Shown piece after piece: positions 23,558-31,513 of a stretch of 64,000 nucleotides of DNA (position 1 is the stretch's first letter; each line of letters begins with the position of its first letter). The notes below the pieces were generated by a model. The model saw only the letters and a list, made by a program, of their open reading frames with translations, was not told where the DNA came from and searched no databases. Both the position numbers and the translations under genes were made by a program. The DNA is from Tranquillimonas alkanivorans (GTDB taxonomy: Bacteria; Pseudomonadota; Alphaproteobacteria; Rhodobacterales; Rhodobacteraceae), in assembly GCF_900115595.1 (NCBI RefSeq), contig NZ_FOXA01000001.1, forward strand, positions 558,001 to 622,000, in the 5' to 3' direction.

Positions 23558-24280
23558 ATGCGCCCGCCCCCGAAGCCCGAAGGCCACCTGAGGCTCGCCA
23601 GCTACAACATCCGCAAGGCCGTGGGCCTTGACTGGCGGCGCGATCCCGGGCGCATCCTCCGCGTGATCTCGGACCTCGACGCCGACATCGTGGTGCTGCA
23701 AGAGGTCGACAAGCGGCTGGGCGATCGCCCCACCGTACTGTCTCCCGCCCATGTCGAGCACGAAACCGGCTTCTGCGCCGCGCCGGTGTCGATCAATGAC
23801 GTCAGCCTGGGCTGGCACGGCAACGCCATCCTCGTGCGCAAGGGCATCGACATTCTGGATACCGAGCGGATCTTCCTGACAGGGATCGAGCCGCGCGGCG
23901 CCGTCACCGCGACCGTCGCCGCCGCGTTGGGCGAGATCACCGTCGTCGGCGTGCACCTGGGCCTGCGCCGCCGCTGCCGGCTGGGCCAGTTGCGCGCGAT
24001 CCGGGCGCATCTGGGCGACGACCGGCACACCGGCACCGTCATCGCGGGCGACTTCAACGAGTGGTCCGCCGCCGGCATGGGCCTGCGCCCGCTCGAGGGC
24101 CGGTTCGAGATCATGCGCCCGGGCCGCAGCTTCCACGCCGCCGCGCCGGTGGCGGCGCTCGACTGCATCGCGCTCGGCGGGGAGCTGACGGCGACGGACT
24201 CGGGCGTAGTGCAGACGCCGCTGACCCGCAAGGCGTCTGACCACCTGCCGATCTGGGTCGACATCCGCCGCGCGGCGTAA
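23558..24280 (+). CDS. Endonuclease/exonuclease/phosphatase (EEP) family hydrolase
   Basis: 240-aa protein of the EEP fold (DNase I / inositol phosphatase superfamily). Metal and catalytic motifs are in order: SYNIRKAVG, VVLQEVDK, WHGNAILVR, GVHLGLRRR, GDFNEW and the terminal SDHLPIW. No signal peptide or membrane segment is seen. It starts one base after the cardiolipin synthase stop, so the two are almost certainly one operon; such pairs hint at a phospholipid or phosphodiester substrate, but the substrate cannot be read from the sequence. Confidence 0.88.
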   Translation: MRPPPKPEGHLRLASYNIRKAVGLDWRRDPGRILRVISDLDADIVVLQEVDKRLGDRPTVLSPAHVEHETGFCAAPVSINDVSLGWHGNAILVRKGIDILDTERIFLTGIEPRGAVTATVAAALGEITVVGVHLGLRRRCRLGQLRAIRAHLGDDRHTGTVIAGDFNEWSAAGMGLRPLEGRFEIMRPGRSFHAAAPVAALDCIALGGELTATDSGVVQTPLTRKASDHLPIWVDIRRAA

Positions 24281-24317
24281 GGCCGGCCTGACATTCGGCG
24301 CTTGCCCGACTCGTATA

Positions 24318-24335
24318 TGTATAGTGTAGTTGACA
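24318..24335. promoter_or_regulatory. PpsR-type operator upstream of bchG
   Basis: TGTATAGTGTAGTTGACA fits TGT-N12-ACA with a full TTGACA right half-site. It ends one base before the bchG ATG. With the next site (24 bases centre to centre) it forms a tandem pair over the bchG start. Confidence 0.65.
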
Positions 24336-24336
24336 C

Positions 24337-25242
24337 ATGACTGTGTCAGAGACTGTACATCCACGTCCCCTGCCCGCCCCGGCCGCCACGCTGGAGCTAA
24401 TCAAGCCGATCACGTGGTTTCCCCCGATGTGGGCCTATTTCTGCGGCGTCGTCTCCTCCGGCGTCGCGCCGCTGAACGGTTGGCCGCTGGTCATTCTCGG
24501 CCTCGTCCTCGCCGGTCCGATTGTCTGCGGGATGAGCCAAGCGGCCAACGACTGGTGCGACCGGCACGTGGACGCGATCAACGAACCCGACCGCCCGATT
24601 CCCTCGGGCCGGATGCCGGCGCGCTGGGGTCTCGGCATCGCGCTCGCAATGTCTGCGCTGGCCCTCGTGCTGGGCTGGCAGCTTGGCCCCTGGGGTTTCG
24701 GCGCGACTATCGCGGCGGTGCTCGCCGCCTGGGCCTATTCCGCGCCGCCGCTACGGCTCAAGCGTTCCGGCCTCTGGGGTCCCGGCCTCGTCGGCCTGTG
24801 TTACGAGGGGCTGCCGTGGTTCACCGGCGCGGCCGTTCTGTCCGCCGGCGCCCCGTCGTTCTTCGTCGGCACGGTCGCGTTGCTGTACGCGCTCGGCGCG
24901 CACGGGATCATGACGCTCAACGACTTCAAGGCCGTCGCGGGCGACCGCGCCACCGGCATCCGCTCGCTTCCGGCGGTGAAGGGCCCCGAGGTCGCGGCAC
25001 GCATCGCCTGCATCACCATGGCCGTGCCGCAACTGGTCGTCGTGTGCCTTCTGCTCGTCTGGGCCCGCCCGGCGCACGCCACCGTCGTGGCGTGTGCGCT
25101 GGCGGCGCAGATCGTCTGCATGCGCGTCCTGCTCCGCGACCCCGAGGAGAAAGCGCCCTGGTACAACGCGACCGGCGTGACGCTTTACGTCCTCGGCATG
25201 ATGGCGACCGCGCTCGCCGTCCGCACGCTGGAGCTTCCGTGA
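24337..25242 (+). CDS. bchG: Bacteriochlorophyll synthase (geranylgeranyl transferase)
   Basis: UbiA-family membrane prenyltransferase that esterifies bacteriochlorophyllide a with geranylgeranyl diphosphate. 301 aa with about eight helices. The diphosphate-binding motif is in NDWCDRHVDAINEPDRPIPS, the second Asp-rich segment in MTLNDFKAVAGDRATGIRSL. The N-terminus MTVSETVHPRPLPAPAATLE followed by LIKPITWFPPMWAYFCG matches the family, fixing the ATG at 24337. The stop overlaps the GTG of the next gene. PpsR-type sites flank the start. Confidence 0.96.
   Translation: MTVSETVHPRPLPAPAATLELIKPITWFPPMWAYFCGVVSSGVAPLNGWPLVILGLVLAGPIVCGMSQAANDWCDRHVDAINEPDRPIPSGRMPARWGLGIALAMSALALVLGWQLGPWGFGATIAAVLAAWAYSAPPLRLKRSGLWGPGLVGLCYEGLPWFTGAAVLSAGAPSFFVGTVALLYALGAHGIMTLNDFKAVAGDRATGIRSLPAVKGPEVAARIACITMAVPQLVVVCLLLVWARPAHATVVACALAAQIVCMRVLLRDPEEKAPWYNATGVTLYVLGMMATALAVRTLELP
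24342..24359. promoter_or_regulatory. Second PpsR-type operator, inside the first codons of bchG
   Basis: TGTGTCAGAGACTGTACA fits TGT-N12-ACA; it overlaps codons 2-8 of bchG. The surrounding TGACACATGACTGTGTCA is itself an inverted repeat across the start codon. Downstream placement suggests a roadblock-type repression or an alternative regulator. Confidence 0.5.
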
Positions 25243-26519
25243 CCCTCTCCTGGCTCTCCATCGTCCGCCTCGGGCTCGTGCAGATGTGCCTGGGCGCGAT
25301 CGTCGTGCTGACCACTTCGACCCTGAACCGGCTGATGGTGGTGGAGTTGGCCCTTCCGGCCGTCCTGCCCGGGCTGCTGGTGGCGCTGCATTACGGCATC
25401 CAGATCACGCGCCCGAACTGGGGCTTCCTGTCCGACACCGGCGGCCGGCGCACCCGCTTCATCGTCGGCGGCATGACGGTGCTGGCGCTCGGCGGCCTCG
25501 GCGCGGCGGCGGGCGTGGTGCTGCTGGAGACTGCCTTCGCCGCCGGACTGGCCCTGTCGGTCGTGGCCTACGCGCTGATCGGCCTCGGCGTCGGCGCGTC
25601 CGGGACCTCTCTGCTCGCCCTCCTCGCCACGGCGACCGTGCCGCACCGGCGCGCCGCCGCGGCGACGATCACCTGGCTGATGATGATCCTCGGCATCGCG
25701 CTCACGGCGGGGCTGGTCGGGGCCATCCTCGACCCCTACTCCCCGGCCCTCCTGATCAAGATCGTTGCCGTCGTCACCGGCGCGGCTGTCCTCCTCACAG
25801 CAGTCTCCGTCGCAGGCATCGAGCGTCGTGTACGGGCCGAACGCCGGCCCGACCCGATGCCGTTCCGCGCGGGCCTGGCCGAGGTCTGGGCCGAACGCCG
25901 CGCGCGCAACTTCACGCTCTTCGTGTTCCTGTCGATGACCGCCTATTTCATGCAGGAGCTCATCCTCGAACCGTATGCCGGGCTTGTCTTCGCCTTTACC
26001 CCAGGCCAGTCCACGTCGCTCTCGGGTGCGCAGAACGGCGGGGTGTTCGTCGGGATGTTGACCGTCGGCATCGCCGCCACCGGCCTGCGGATCGGCGCAC
26101 TGCGCCACTGGGTCGCGGCGGGATGCCTCGGCTCCGCCGCCGCGCTGACGACCATCGCGGCGCTCGGCCAGTCGGGCCTGCCGTTCCTGGTGCCCGCGAC
26201 CGTCGCGCTCGGCGTCTTCAACGGCGTGTTCGCCGTCGCCGCCATCGGCTCGATGATGGCGCTCGCCGGTCAGGGGCGCGAAACGCGCGAGGGCACGCGG
26301 ATGGGCCTCTGGGGCGCGGCGCAGGCCATCGCCGCAGGCTTCGGCGGTCTTCTGGGCGCGGCCACCGTGGACGTGCTGCGCCTGCTCACCGACACCGCCA
26401 CCGCCTTCGGCCTCGTCTTCAGTCTGGAAGCCGGGCTGTTCCTCGCCGCCGCCCTGATGGCGGCGCGCATCATCGACCGCCGGCCGGTGCTCCCGGCGCA
26501 GGTCGTGCCGGGAGAGTGA
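25239..26519 (+). CDS. PucC-family (BCD) MFS protein between bchG and bchP
   Basis: Twelve-helix transporter-like protein of the PucC/LhaA family, corresponding to the ORF428-type gene between bchG and bchP in Rhodobacter. 426 aa from the GTG at 25239, which overlaps the bchG stop (GTGA). Signature pieces: QMCLGAIVVLTTSTLNRLMV, HYGIQITRPNWGFLSDTGGR and YFMQELILEPYAGLVFAFTP. It is a paralogue of lhaA in this window. Probably involved in bacteriochlorophyll delivery or in retaining BchG/BchP at assembly sites; direct evidence for this subgroup is limited. Confidence 0.9.
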   Translation: MTLSWLSIVRLGLVQMCLGAIVVLTTSTLNRLMVVELALPAVLPGLLVALHYGIQITRPNWGFLSDTGGRRTRFIVGGMTVLALGGLGAAAGVVLLETAFAAGLALSVVAYALIGLGVGASGTSLLALLATATVPHRRAAAATITWLMMILGIALTAGLVGAILDPYSPALLIKIVAVVTGAAVLLTAVSVAGIERRVRAERRPDPMPFRAGLAEVWAERRARNFTLFVFLSMTAYFMQELILEPYAGLVFAFTPGQSTSLSGAQNGGVFVGMLTVGIAATGLRIGALRHWVAAGCLGSAAALTTIAALGQSGLPFLVPATVALGVFNGVFAVAAIGSMMALAGQGRETREGTRMGLWGAAQAIAAGFGGLLGAATVDVLRLLTDTATAFGLVFSLEAGLFLAAALMAARIIDRRPVLPAQVVPGE

Positions 26520-26521
26520 CC

Positions 26522-27700
26522 ATGTTCGATGTCGTCGTCGTGGGCGGGGGGCCGTCCGGCGCCACCGCCGCCGAGGATCTGGCCCGGGCCGGGCGCTCGG
26601 TCGCCCTTCTCGACAGGGCTGGCCGGATCAAGCCCTGCGGCGGCGCGATCCCCCCGCGCCTGATCGCCGACTTCGCGATCCCCGACAGCCAGATCGTCGC
26701 GCGCATCAGCACCGCACGCATGGTCTCGCCCACCGGCCGCGCTGTGGACATCCCGATCGAGAACGGCTTCGTCGGTATGGTGGACCGCGAACATTTCGAC
26801 ACGTTCCTGCGCGACCGCGCCGGGCAGGCGGGGGCGGAACGACACACCGGCACCTTCCTTCGCATGGAGCGGAGCGAAGCCGGCCCCGCCGTCGTCTACC
26901 GCGACAAGGTCAGCGGAGAGGAGCGCCGCCTGCCCACCCGCCTTGTCATCGGGGCGGACGGCGCGCGCAGCCAGGTGGCGAAGCAAGAGGTGCCGGGCGG
27001 CGACCGCATCCCCTATGTCATCGCGTATCACGAGATCGTCGCCGCCCCGCCGAATACCGCCGCCTACGACCCCGTGCGCTGCGACGTCGTCTATGACGGC
27101 CGCATCAGTCCCGATTTCTACGGCTGGGTGTTCCCGCACGGCACACAGTGCAGCGTCGGGATGGGCAGCGGCGTGCAGGGCATCGACCTGAAGGCCGCCA
27201 CCGCGGCGTTGCGCGCCGCCGCGGGCCTGTCCGAGTGCGAGACGATCCGGAAGGAAGGCGCGCCCATCCCGCTGAAGCCCCTCGACCGCTGGGACAACGG
27301 AGGCGACGTGGTGCTTGCGGGCGACGCCGCCGGGGTGGTCGCGCCAAGTTCGGGGGAAGGCATCTACTATGCGATGGTCGGCGGCCGCGTCGCCGCCACC
27401 GCCGTGCAGGCGGCGCTGACCACGGGGCGCGCCCGCGACTTGCGCCTCGCCCGCAGGCTTTTCATGAAGGAACACAAGTCCGTCTTCCGCGTCCTGCGCT
27501 CGATGCAGGACGCCTATTACCGCTCGGACGAGCGGCGGGAACGCTTCGTGTCGCTGTGCCACGACATCGACGTGCAGCGCCTGACGTTCGAGGCGTACAT
27601 GAACAAAAAGTTGGTCAGGGCCCGGCCGATGGCCCATATCAGGATCGGGCTGAAGAACGCGGCCCACCTGTTGCGGCTGGTACCGGAGACCTACGCTTGA
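26522..27700 (+). CDS. bchP: Geranylgeranyl diphosphate / geranylgeranyl-BChl reductase
   Basis: FAD-dependent reductase that saturates three double bonds of the geranylgeranyl tail to give phytyl. 392 aa. FAD-binding VVVGGGPSGATAAEDLARAG at the N-terminus, the RIKPCGGAIPPRLIADFAIP segment, VIGADGARSQVAKQEVPGG and the second FAD motif VVLAGDAAGVVAPSSGEGIY. The ATG at 26522 lies two bases past the preceding stop; an in-frame GTG at 26516 that overlaps that stop is the alternative. The idi TTG start overlaps the end. Confidence 0.95.
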   Translation: MFDVVVVGGGPSGATAAEDLARAGRSVALLDRAGRIKPCGGAIPPRLIADFAIPDSQIVARISTARMVSPTGRAVDIPIENGFVGMVDREHFDTFLRDRAGQAGAERHTGTFLRMERSEAGPAVVYRDKVSGEERRLPTRLVIGADGARSQVAKQEVPGGDRIPYVIAYHEIVAAPPNTAAYDPVRCDVVYDGRISPDFYGWVFPHGTQCSVGMGSGVQGIDLKAATAALRAAAGLSECETIRKEGAPIPLKPLDRWDNGGDVVLAGDAAGVVAPSSGEGIYYAMVGGRVAATAVQAALTTGRARDLRLARRLFMKEHKSVFRVLRSMQDAYYRSDERRERFVSLCHDIDVQRLTFEAYMNKKLVRARPMAHIRIGLKNAAHLLRLVPETYA

Positions 27701-28227
27701 CCGACACAATCCCCGCCTGGGTGGACGGCACGCTCACCCCGGTCGAGAAACTGGAAGTCCACGAACGCGGCCTGAGGCACAAGGCGATTTCCGTTTTCGT
27801 GCTGCGCGGCGACGCCGTCCTGATCCAGCGCCGCGCGCTCGGCAAGTATCACACGCCGGGCCTGTGGGCGAACACCTGCTGCACGCACCCGCACTGGGAC
27901 GAACCGCCTGCCGACTGCGCCGCGCGGCGCCTGCGCGAAGAGCTGGGGATAAGCGGCCTGACGCTCGAACACCGCGACCGGGTCGAGTACCGCGCCGACG
28001 TGGGCGGCGGCCTGACCGAACACGAGGTCGTCGATATCTACACGGCGCAGGCCCCGGCGGCCCTGCCGCTGCGCCCCGACCCCGACGAGGTGATGGAGAC
28101 GCGCTGGATCGACATGCACACGCTGACCGACGAGGTCGCGCGCCACCCCGACCGGTTCACGCCCTGGTTGCGCATCTACCTCGACCGGCACCGCGACGTC
28201 ATCTTCGGCGCACCGGCCGAGGGGTGA
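27697..28227 (+). CDS. idi: Isopentenyl-diphosphate delta-isomerase, type I (TTG start)
   Basis: NUDIX-fold isomerase interconverting IPP and DMAPP, feeding carotenoids and the phytyl tail. 176 aa. Active-site Cys in GLWANTCCTHPHWDEP; NUDIX-like CAARRLREELGISG; C-terminal RFTPWLRIYL. The start is TTG at 27697 overlapping the bchP stop as TTGA: it gives TDTIPAWVDGTLTPVEKLEV, in line with Rhodobacter Idi, and no ATG or GTG occurs in frame near by. Last gene of the bchG-orf-bchP-idi chain, all joined by overlapping or near-overlapping stops and starts. Confidence 0.94.
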   Translation: MTDTIPAWVDGTLTPVEKLEVHERGLRHKAISVFVLRGDAVLIQRRALGKYHTPGLWANTCCTHPHWDEPPADCAARRLREELGISGLTLEHRDRVEYRADVGGGLTEHEVVDIYTAQAPAALPLRPDPDEVMETRWIDMHTLTDEVARHPDRFTPWLRIYLDRHRDVIFGAPAEG

Positions 28228-28305
28228 AACCTGCACGATCATGAATAGTTGAGCACCCGCGCGGCACCAAACCGCCCGTTACGCGTTTACAGCGAGCGAT
28301 GGGCA

Positions 28306-28320
28306 GGGGCATCCTGCCCC
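28306..28320 (+). other. Hairpin in the leader of the L,D-transpeptidase gene
   Basis: GGGGCA, loop TCC, TGCCCC, within the 122-base gap after idi. There is no T run, so it is more likely a leader stem or weak stop than a Rho-independent terminator. Confidence 0.35.
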
Positions 28321-28349
28321 AGGGGAAGCCGCCAAGGAAGGGGTCGAAC

Positions 28350-28919
28350 ATGTTCTCACGTCGCCACGTACTTCTGTCAGCCGCAGCAGGTGCGCTCGCC
28401 GCGCCCTCACTGGCCCGCGCGAACGTGGCGAAACCCCACTCCTCGCTCGAAGAAATGCGCCCCCGCTACGTCCGCGTGCGCCGCGACGCGCAGGTCGGCA
28501 GCATTCACGTCTTTCCGAACCTCTTCCATCTCTACCTGATCACCGCCCCCGGTGAGGCGATCGAGTACCACGTCGCCGTGGGTGAAGAGGGCCGGAACTT
28601 CACCGGCCGCGCCACCATCGAGCGGAAGGAAGAATGGCCCAGCTGGACGCCGACGCAGAACATGATCCGGCGCGAACCCGAGGTCTATGCCCGCTACGCC
28701 GACGGCGTGCCGGGCGGCCCCGACAACCCGCTTGGTGCGCGGGCGCTCTATCTCTATCGCAACGGGCGCGACACGTATTACCGCATCCACGGCACGCCGC
28801 AGCCATGGACCATCGGACGCGCCGTATCCTCGGGCTGCGTGCGGCTGACCAACCAGGACATCATCGACCTGTACGAGCGCGTCCCGCTCGGCGCGCCGGT
28901 CCGCGTCTACCCGGCCTGA
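28350..28919 (+). CDS. L,D-transpeptidase (YkuD), Tat-type signal, in the PGC
   Basis: Periplasmic YkuD-domain enzyme that would form 3-3 peptidoglycan cross-links or attach proteins to peptidoglycan. 189 aa from the ATG at 28350; the signal peptide MFSRRHVLLSAAAGALAAPS has a twin arginine. The catalytic segment has the His in YRIHGTPQPWTIG and the nucleophile Cys in AVSSGCVRLTNQDI. It is placed between idi and the convergent puf operon, an odd place for a wall enzyme. A related enzyme lies at 46124-46720 with the same domain layout. Confidence 0.9.
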   Translation: MFSRRHVLLSAAAGALAAPSLARANVAKPHSSLEEMRPRYVRVRRDAQVGSIHVFPNLFHLYLITAPGEAIEYHVAVGEEGRNFTGRATIERKEEWPSWTPTQNMIRREPEVYARYADGVPGGPDNPLGARALYLYRNGRDTYYRIHGTPQPWTIGRAVSSGCVRLTNQDIIDLYERVPLGAPVRVYPA

Positions 28920-28941
28920 GCCGGGCGGACGCCTCAGGCCG
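28912..28941. terminator. Bidirectional hairpin between the L,D-transpeptidase and pufX
   Basis: Perfect 9-bp inverted repeat CGGCCTGAG / CTCAGGCCG with a 12-base loop. The two arms contain the stop codons of the two convergent genes (TGA at 28917-28919 on plus, 28934-28936 on minus). Probable shared terminator, no long T tail. Confidence 0.5.
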
Positions 28942-29140
28942 ACAGCACCGCCCGGCCCGCGTCCAGAACGGCGTACGGGTCCTCGGGCAGAAGTCCGGAC
29001 AGCGCCACCAGGATCAGGATGAACGCGATCACGCCGAAGGCCACCACCGCCGCGTAGGCCGCGCCGATGGTCATCTGCGTGAACGCCCACATCCGCAGGC
29101 TCGGCTTTTGATCCTCGAGGTACCAGTACTTGCCGCTCAT
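28934..29140 (-). CDS. pufX: PufX, RC-LH1 ring-opening polypeptide
   Basis: Small single-helix protein encoded last in the puf operon. In Rhodobacter PufX keeps the LH1 ring open for quinone exchange. 68 aa from the ATG at 29140 (MSGKYWYLEDQKPSLRMWAF). The segment LRMWAFTQMTIGAAYAAVVA, then FG and a later LP, matches the LRxW...QMxxGAxxA...FG...LP pattern I recall of R. sphaeroides PufX. A second possible ATG at 29179 (81 aa, overlapping pufM by 17 bases) has a GGAG seven bases before it and would give a length close to Rhodobacter's 82 aa; the start is therefore uncertain. Confidence 0.82.
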   Translation of the reverse strand: MSGKYWYLEDQKPSLRMWAFTQMTIGAAYAAVVAFGVIAFILILVALSGLLPEDPYAVLDAGRAVLSA

Positions 29141-29162
29141 CTCGCGGCCGCGGTCTGCGGGG

Positions 29163-30104
29163 TCATTGGACGGGGGCATAGGTGAACTCCGGTGCATAGC
29201 CATGATCCTGGGCCCAGACGTACCAGTTGTCGACGACGGTGCCGGTCAGCAGGATGCCGATCCCGCCCGTCAGCGTGGTGAGGACGGCGAACCACCAGGC
29301 CCAGCGGTGGATGCCCTCGAACGTGGCGTTGAAGCCCATGGTCCAGCGCCAGAACAACGCCCCCCGCTCGGCCGCCGTGCCGCGGTCGGCGATCTGCTCG
29401 AGTTCGCGGTCGCCACCGAAGCGGCTGACGGCCAGGATCGTCGCGCCGTGCATCGCGAACAACAGCGCCGAGCCGTAGAGGAAGACGATCGAAAGGGCGT
29501 GGAACGGATTGTAGAACAGGTTGCCGTAGGTCAGCGAGAACAGGTTGGTCCAGTCGAGGTGCGGGAAGATGCCGTAGGGCACCGCCTCGGACCAGGCGCC
29601 CATCAGGATGGGCCGGATCAGGCCCAGCACCAGAAACAGCCAGATCGCGCTGGCGAAGGCCCAGCACACGTGTTTGCCCATGCCCAGCTGCTGCGCCAGC
29701 ACATAGGACCGAATCCACCACGCCAGGACCGAGATCAGCAGGAAGAACGATGCGATCAGCCACAGGCCGCCTTCCCAGATCGGGGCGAAGCCCAGCCCGT
29801 ATTCCGGCCCCGGCGGCTCGAGCGCGAGGTAGTTGAAGTCGCGCAGGAACAGCGCCGGGCTGAATTCCACCTGCACCCAGAACGAGATCCCGACAAGGAA
29901 GAACCAGACAAACCCGGTGGCCAGCGACACCACACCGTAGGGACCAAGGTAGATCGGCCCCAGTTGCGCGTTGCCCAGCCAGCCCAGGAGTTGCGAGGAG
30001 CCGGTGTTCACCGAGCGGTCGCGCAGGTCGGCGTCCTCGACCATTCCCATCTCGGGGCGGCCCTGCACCTGCACCTGCGTGAAGATGTTGCGATAGGTCG
30101 TCAT
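29163..30104 (-). CDS. pufM: Photosynthetic reaction centre subunit M
   Basis: M subunit of the type II reaction centre, 313 aa, five transmembrane helices, binding half of the special pair, QA and, with L, the non-heme iron. Clear segments: [20 protein letters not shown]-like N-terminal loop, [20 protein letters not shown] containing a special-pair-side His, [20 protein letters not shown], and [20 protein letters not shown] with the iron-ligand His. It follows pufL by 13 bases. The C-terminus [10 protein letters not shown] is short, with no extension toward a PufC subunit. Confidence 0.97.
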   Translation of the reverse strand: MTTYRNIFTQVQVQGRPEMGMVEDADLRDRSVNTGSSQLLGWLGNAQLGPIYLGPYGVVSLATGFVWFFLVGISFWVQVEFSPALFLRDFNYLALEPPGPEYGLGFAPIWEGGLWLIASFFLLISVLAWWIRSYVLAQQLGMGKHVCWAFASAIWLFLVLGLIRPILMGAWSEAVPYGIFPHLDWTNLFSLTYGNLFYNPFHALSIVFLYGSALLFAMHGATILAVSRFGGDRELEQIADRGTAAERGALFWRWTMGFNATFEGIHRWAWWFAVLTTLTGGIGILLTGTVVDNWYVWAQDHGYAPEFTYAPVQ

Positions 30105-30117
30105 GTCGCCGCCTCCC

Positions 30118-30948
30118 TCAGAGGTCCGCCCACCAGGGCAACAGAAGATACCAGTCCCACCAGACGATCCACTGGTCGAACCAGACGGTGCCCGAGATGA
30201 CGATGCACACCGCGCTCCAGAACCCGGCGTTCAGCGCCAGAAGCAGGCCCAGCCGGTGGATACCCAGCGGCCCGATGGAATAGCCGATGTAGTCGCGGAA
30301 GAACGTGTCCTCGTGGTCGGGCGTGCGCATCTCCTTCCCCTTCTCGGGGTTGGCCGCCGACAGGACGAGCGCGCCGTGTAGCGCAAGCGCCAGGCACGTG
30401 GTGAAGAAGAACGTCACCGCGATCATGTGCGCCGGGTTGTAGTGGAAGTTGCCGTACAGGTACCCGGTGTAGCTGACCCAGTCGACGTGGCTCCAGATCC
30501 CGTACGGGAAGGCGTGGCCCCACGCGCCCATCAGCACCGGCCGGATCACCACCAGCGTGGTATAGGCCAGGATGGCGAAGCCGAACGCCACCGGCACGTG
30601 GTAACCCATCCCCAGCTTTCGGCTGATCTCGACCTGCCGCAGCGCCCACGAGATGAAGGCGCCATGCGCGCAGATGGTGACGATCTGCCAAAGCCCCCCC
30701 TCCTCGATCGGGGCGGGGCTCAGGCCATAGGAAATGGGGGGCGGGTTGATCGAGATGAGCCAGGGGTTCCACACCCCCTGCAACGCCGCGCCATAGAAGA
30801 TCAGGATCGCCCCGAGCACGGCGAAGAAAATCGTCGTGACGCCGAAGAAGCCGACATAGAAGGGCCCGACCCAGAAGTCGAACAGGCTGCCTCCGACAAG
30901 CGTGCCGCCCGGCACGCGGTACTTGCGTTCGAAACTGAGTAGCGCCAT
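30118..30948 (-). CDS. pufL: Photosynthetic reaction centre subunit L
   Basis: L subunit of the reaction centre, 276 aa, five helices; binds the active-branch pigments and QB. N-terminus [20 protein letters not shown] is typical; [20 protein letters not shown] holds the special-pair His, [20 protein letters not shown] and [13 protein letters not shown] the iron-ligand His region, and [20 protein letters not shown] the loop to helix E. Separated from pufA by 97 bases containing a strong hairpin, the usual site of segmental mRNA decay in puf operons. Confidence 0.98.
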   Translation of the reverse strand: MALLSFERKYRVPGGTLVGGSLFDFWVGPFYVGFFGVTTIFFAVLGAILIFYGAALQGVWNPWLISINPPPISYGLSPAPIEEGGLWQIVTICAHGAFISWALRQVEISRKLGMGYHVPVAFGFAILAYTTLVVIRPVLMGAWGHAFPYGIWSHVDWVSYTGYLYGNFHYNPAHMIAVTFFFTTCLALALHGALVLSAANPEKGKEMRTPDHEDTFFRDYIGYSIGPLGIHRLGLLLALNAGFWSAVCIVISGTVWFDQWIVWWDWYLLLPWWADL

Positions 30949-31011
30949 CGCGTCGCCCTCCGCTGCGTCGCCCGCGCGTCCCCGCGGACCGGCGTTCAGG
31001 AAATGAAGTGC

Positions 31012-31036
31012 TCCGGGCGGCGCGCGGCCGCCCGGA
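31012..31036 (-). other. pufA-pufL intercistronic hairpin
   Basis: Perfect 10-bp stem TCCGGGCGGC / GCCGCCCGGA with a 5-base loop, ten bases after the pufA stop. In Rhodobacter similar stems here block 3' decay and keep pufBA mRNA in excess over pufLM, giving the LH1:RC ratio. Same role inferred. Confidence 0.75.
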
Positions 31037-31045
31037 ACGGGCAGC

Positions 31046-31228
31046 TCACTCGTCCAGTATCGCCAGTTCGCGGTCGTACTTGGCCGCGGCGATGGTGAAC
31101 CAGTTGTAGCTGGGGTTGCTGAGCAGGACGAGATGGATCATCACCGCCAGCAGGAACAGGAAAACGCCCTGCGCCACGAAAACGCGGCGCGGGTCGAAGA
31201 CCAGCCAGATCTTGTAGAACTTGCTCAT
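31046..31228 (-). CDS. pufA: Light-harvesting LH1 alpha polypeptide
   Basis: LH1 alpha apoprotein, 60 aa, single helix. [20 protein letters not shown] at the N-terminus; the bacteriochlorophyll ligand is His32 in AVMIHLVLL; Trp43 (NPSYNWF), eleven residues on, is the residue that hydrogen-bonds BChl in LH1. C-terminal tail acidic (ELAILDE). Ends ten bases before a strong hairpin and follows pufB by 16 bases. Confidence 0.97.
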   Translation of the reverse strand: MSKFYKIWLVFDPRRVFVAQGVFLFLLAVMIHLVLLSNPSYNWFTIAAAKYDRELAILDE

Positions 31229-31244
31229 GTCTTCCGCCCCCTGT

Positions 31245-31394
31245 TCAGAACCACGGGCGCCAGATGAACACCGCCAGATGAGCCAGAAGCGCCACGGCCA
31301 CGAATAGCCACAGCCCGCTCATGTAGACGGAGTGCAATTCCTGCGCCTGCTCGTCCGTGAGACCTGTGAACGACAGGTCGGTTCGATCAGCCAT
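31245..31394 (-). CDS. pufB: Light-harvesting LH1 beta polypeptide
   Basis: LH1 beta apoprotein, 49 aa: [20 protein letters not shown], then a single helix ending in FIWRPWF. His39 (LLAHLAVF) ligates bacteriochlorophyll and His21 precedes the helix, as in Rhodobacter LH1 beta. The ATG at 31394 is preceded by GGAGGAGAG. Translated by hand from the minus strand and open to the TGA at 31245. First of the pufBALM structural genes. Confidence 0.97.
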   Translation of the reverse strand: MADRTDLSFTGLTDEQAQELHSVYMSGLWLFVAVALLAHLAVFIWRPWF

Positions 31395-31423
31395 GTACTC
31401 TCCTCCGGATCGTCATGCTGACG

Positions 31424-31468
31424 CCGCGGACCCCCCGCGGCCGGGTTCCGGCGGTTTGGACCCGCCGG
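31424..31468 (-). other. Two hairpins in the pufQ-pufB gap
   Basis: Minus-strand stems CCGGCGG / CCGCCGG (31448-31468, 7-base loop) and CCGCGG / CCGCGG (31424-31440, 5-base loop), upstream of the pufB ribosome site. In puf operons processed 5' ends stabilised by stems occur here; they may protect the pufBA segment. Confidence 0.5.
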
Positions 31469-31513
31469 TACATCCGCGCCCCCTTGAAGGCCCGCGAATG
31501 CCGCTTCCGGCCG

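Noticed and set aside
24330-24359. Sigma-70 promoter with -35 TTGACA at 24330
   Set aside because: The matching -10 would lie inside bchG codons; TTGACA is better explained as a PpsR half-site.
28934-29162. pufC (tetraheme cytochrome) after pufM
   Set aside because: No CxxCH motifs follow pufM; the gene there encodes a single-helix PufX-like protein.
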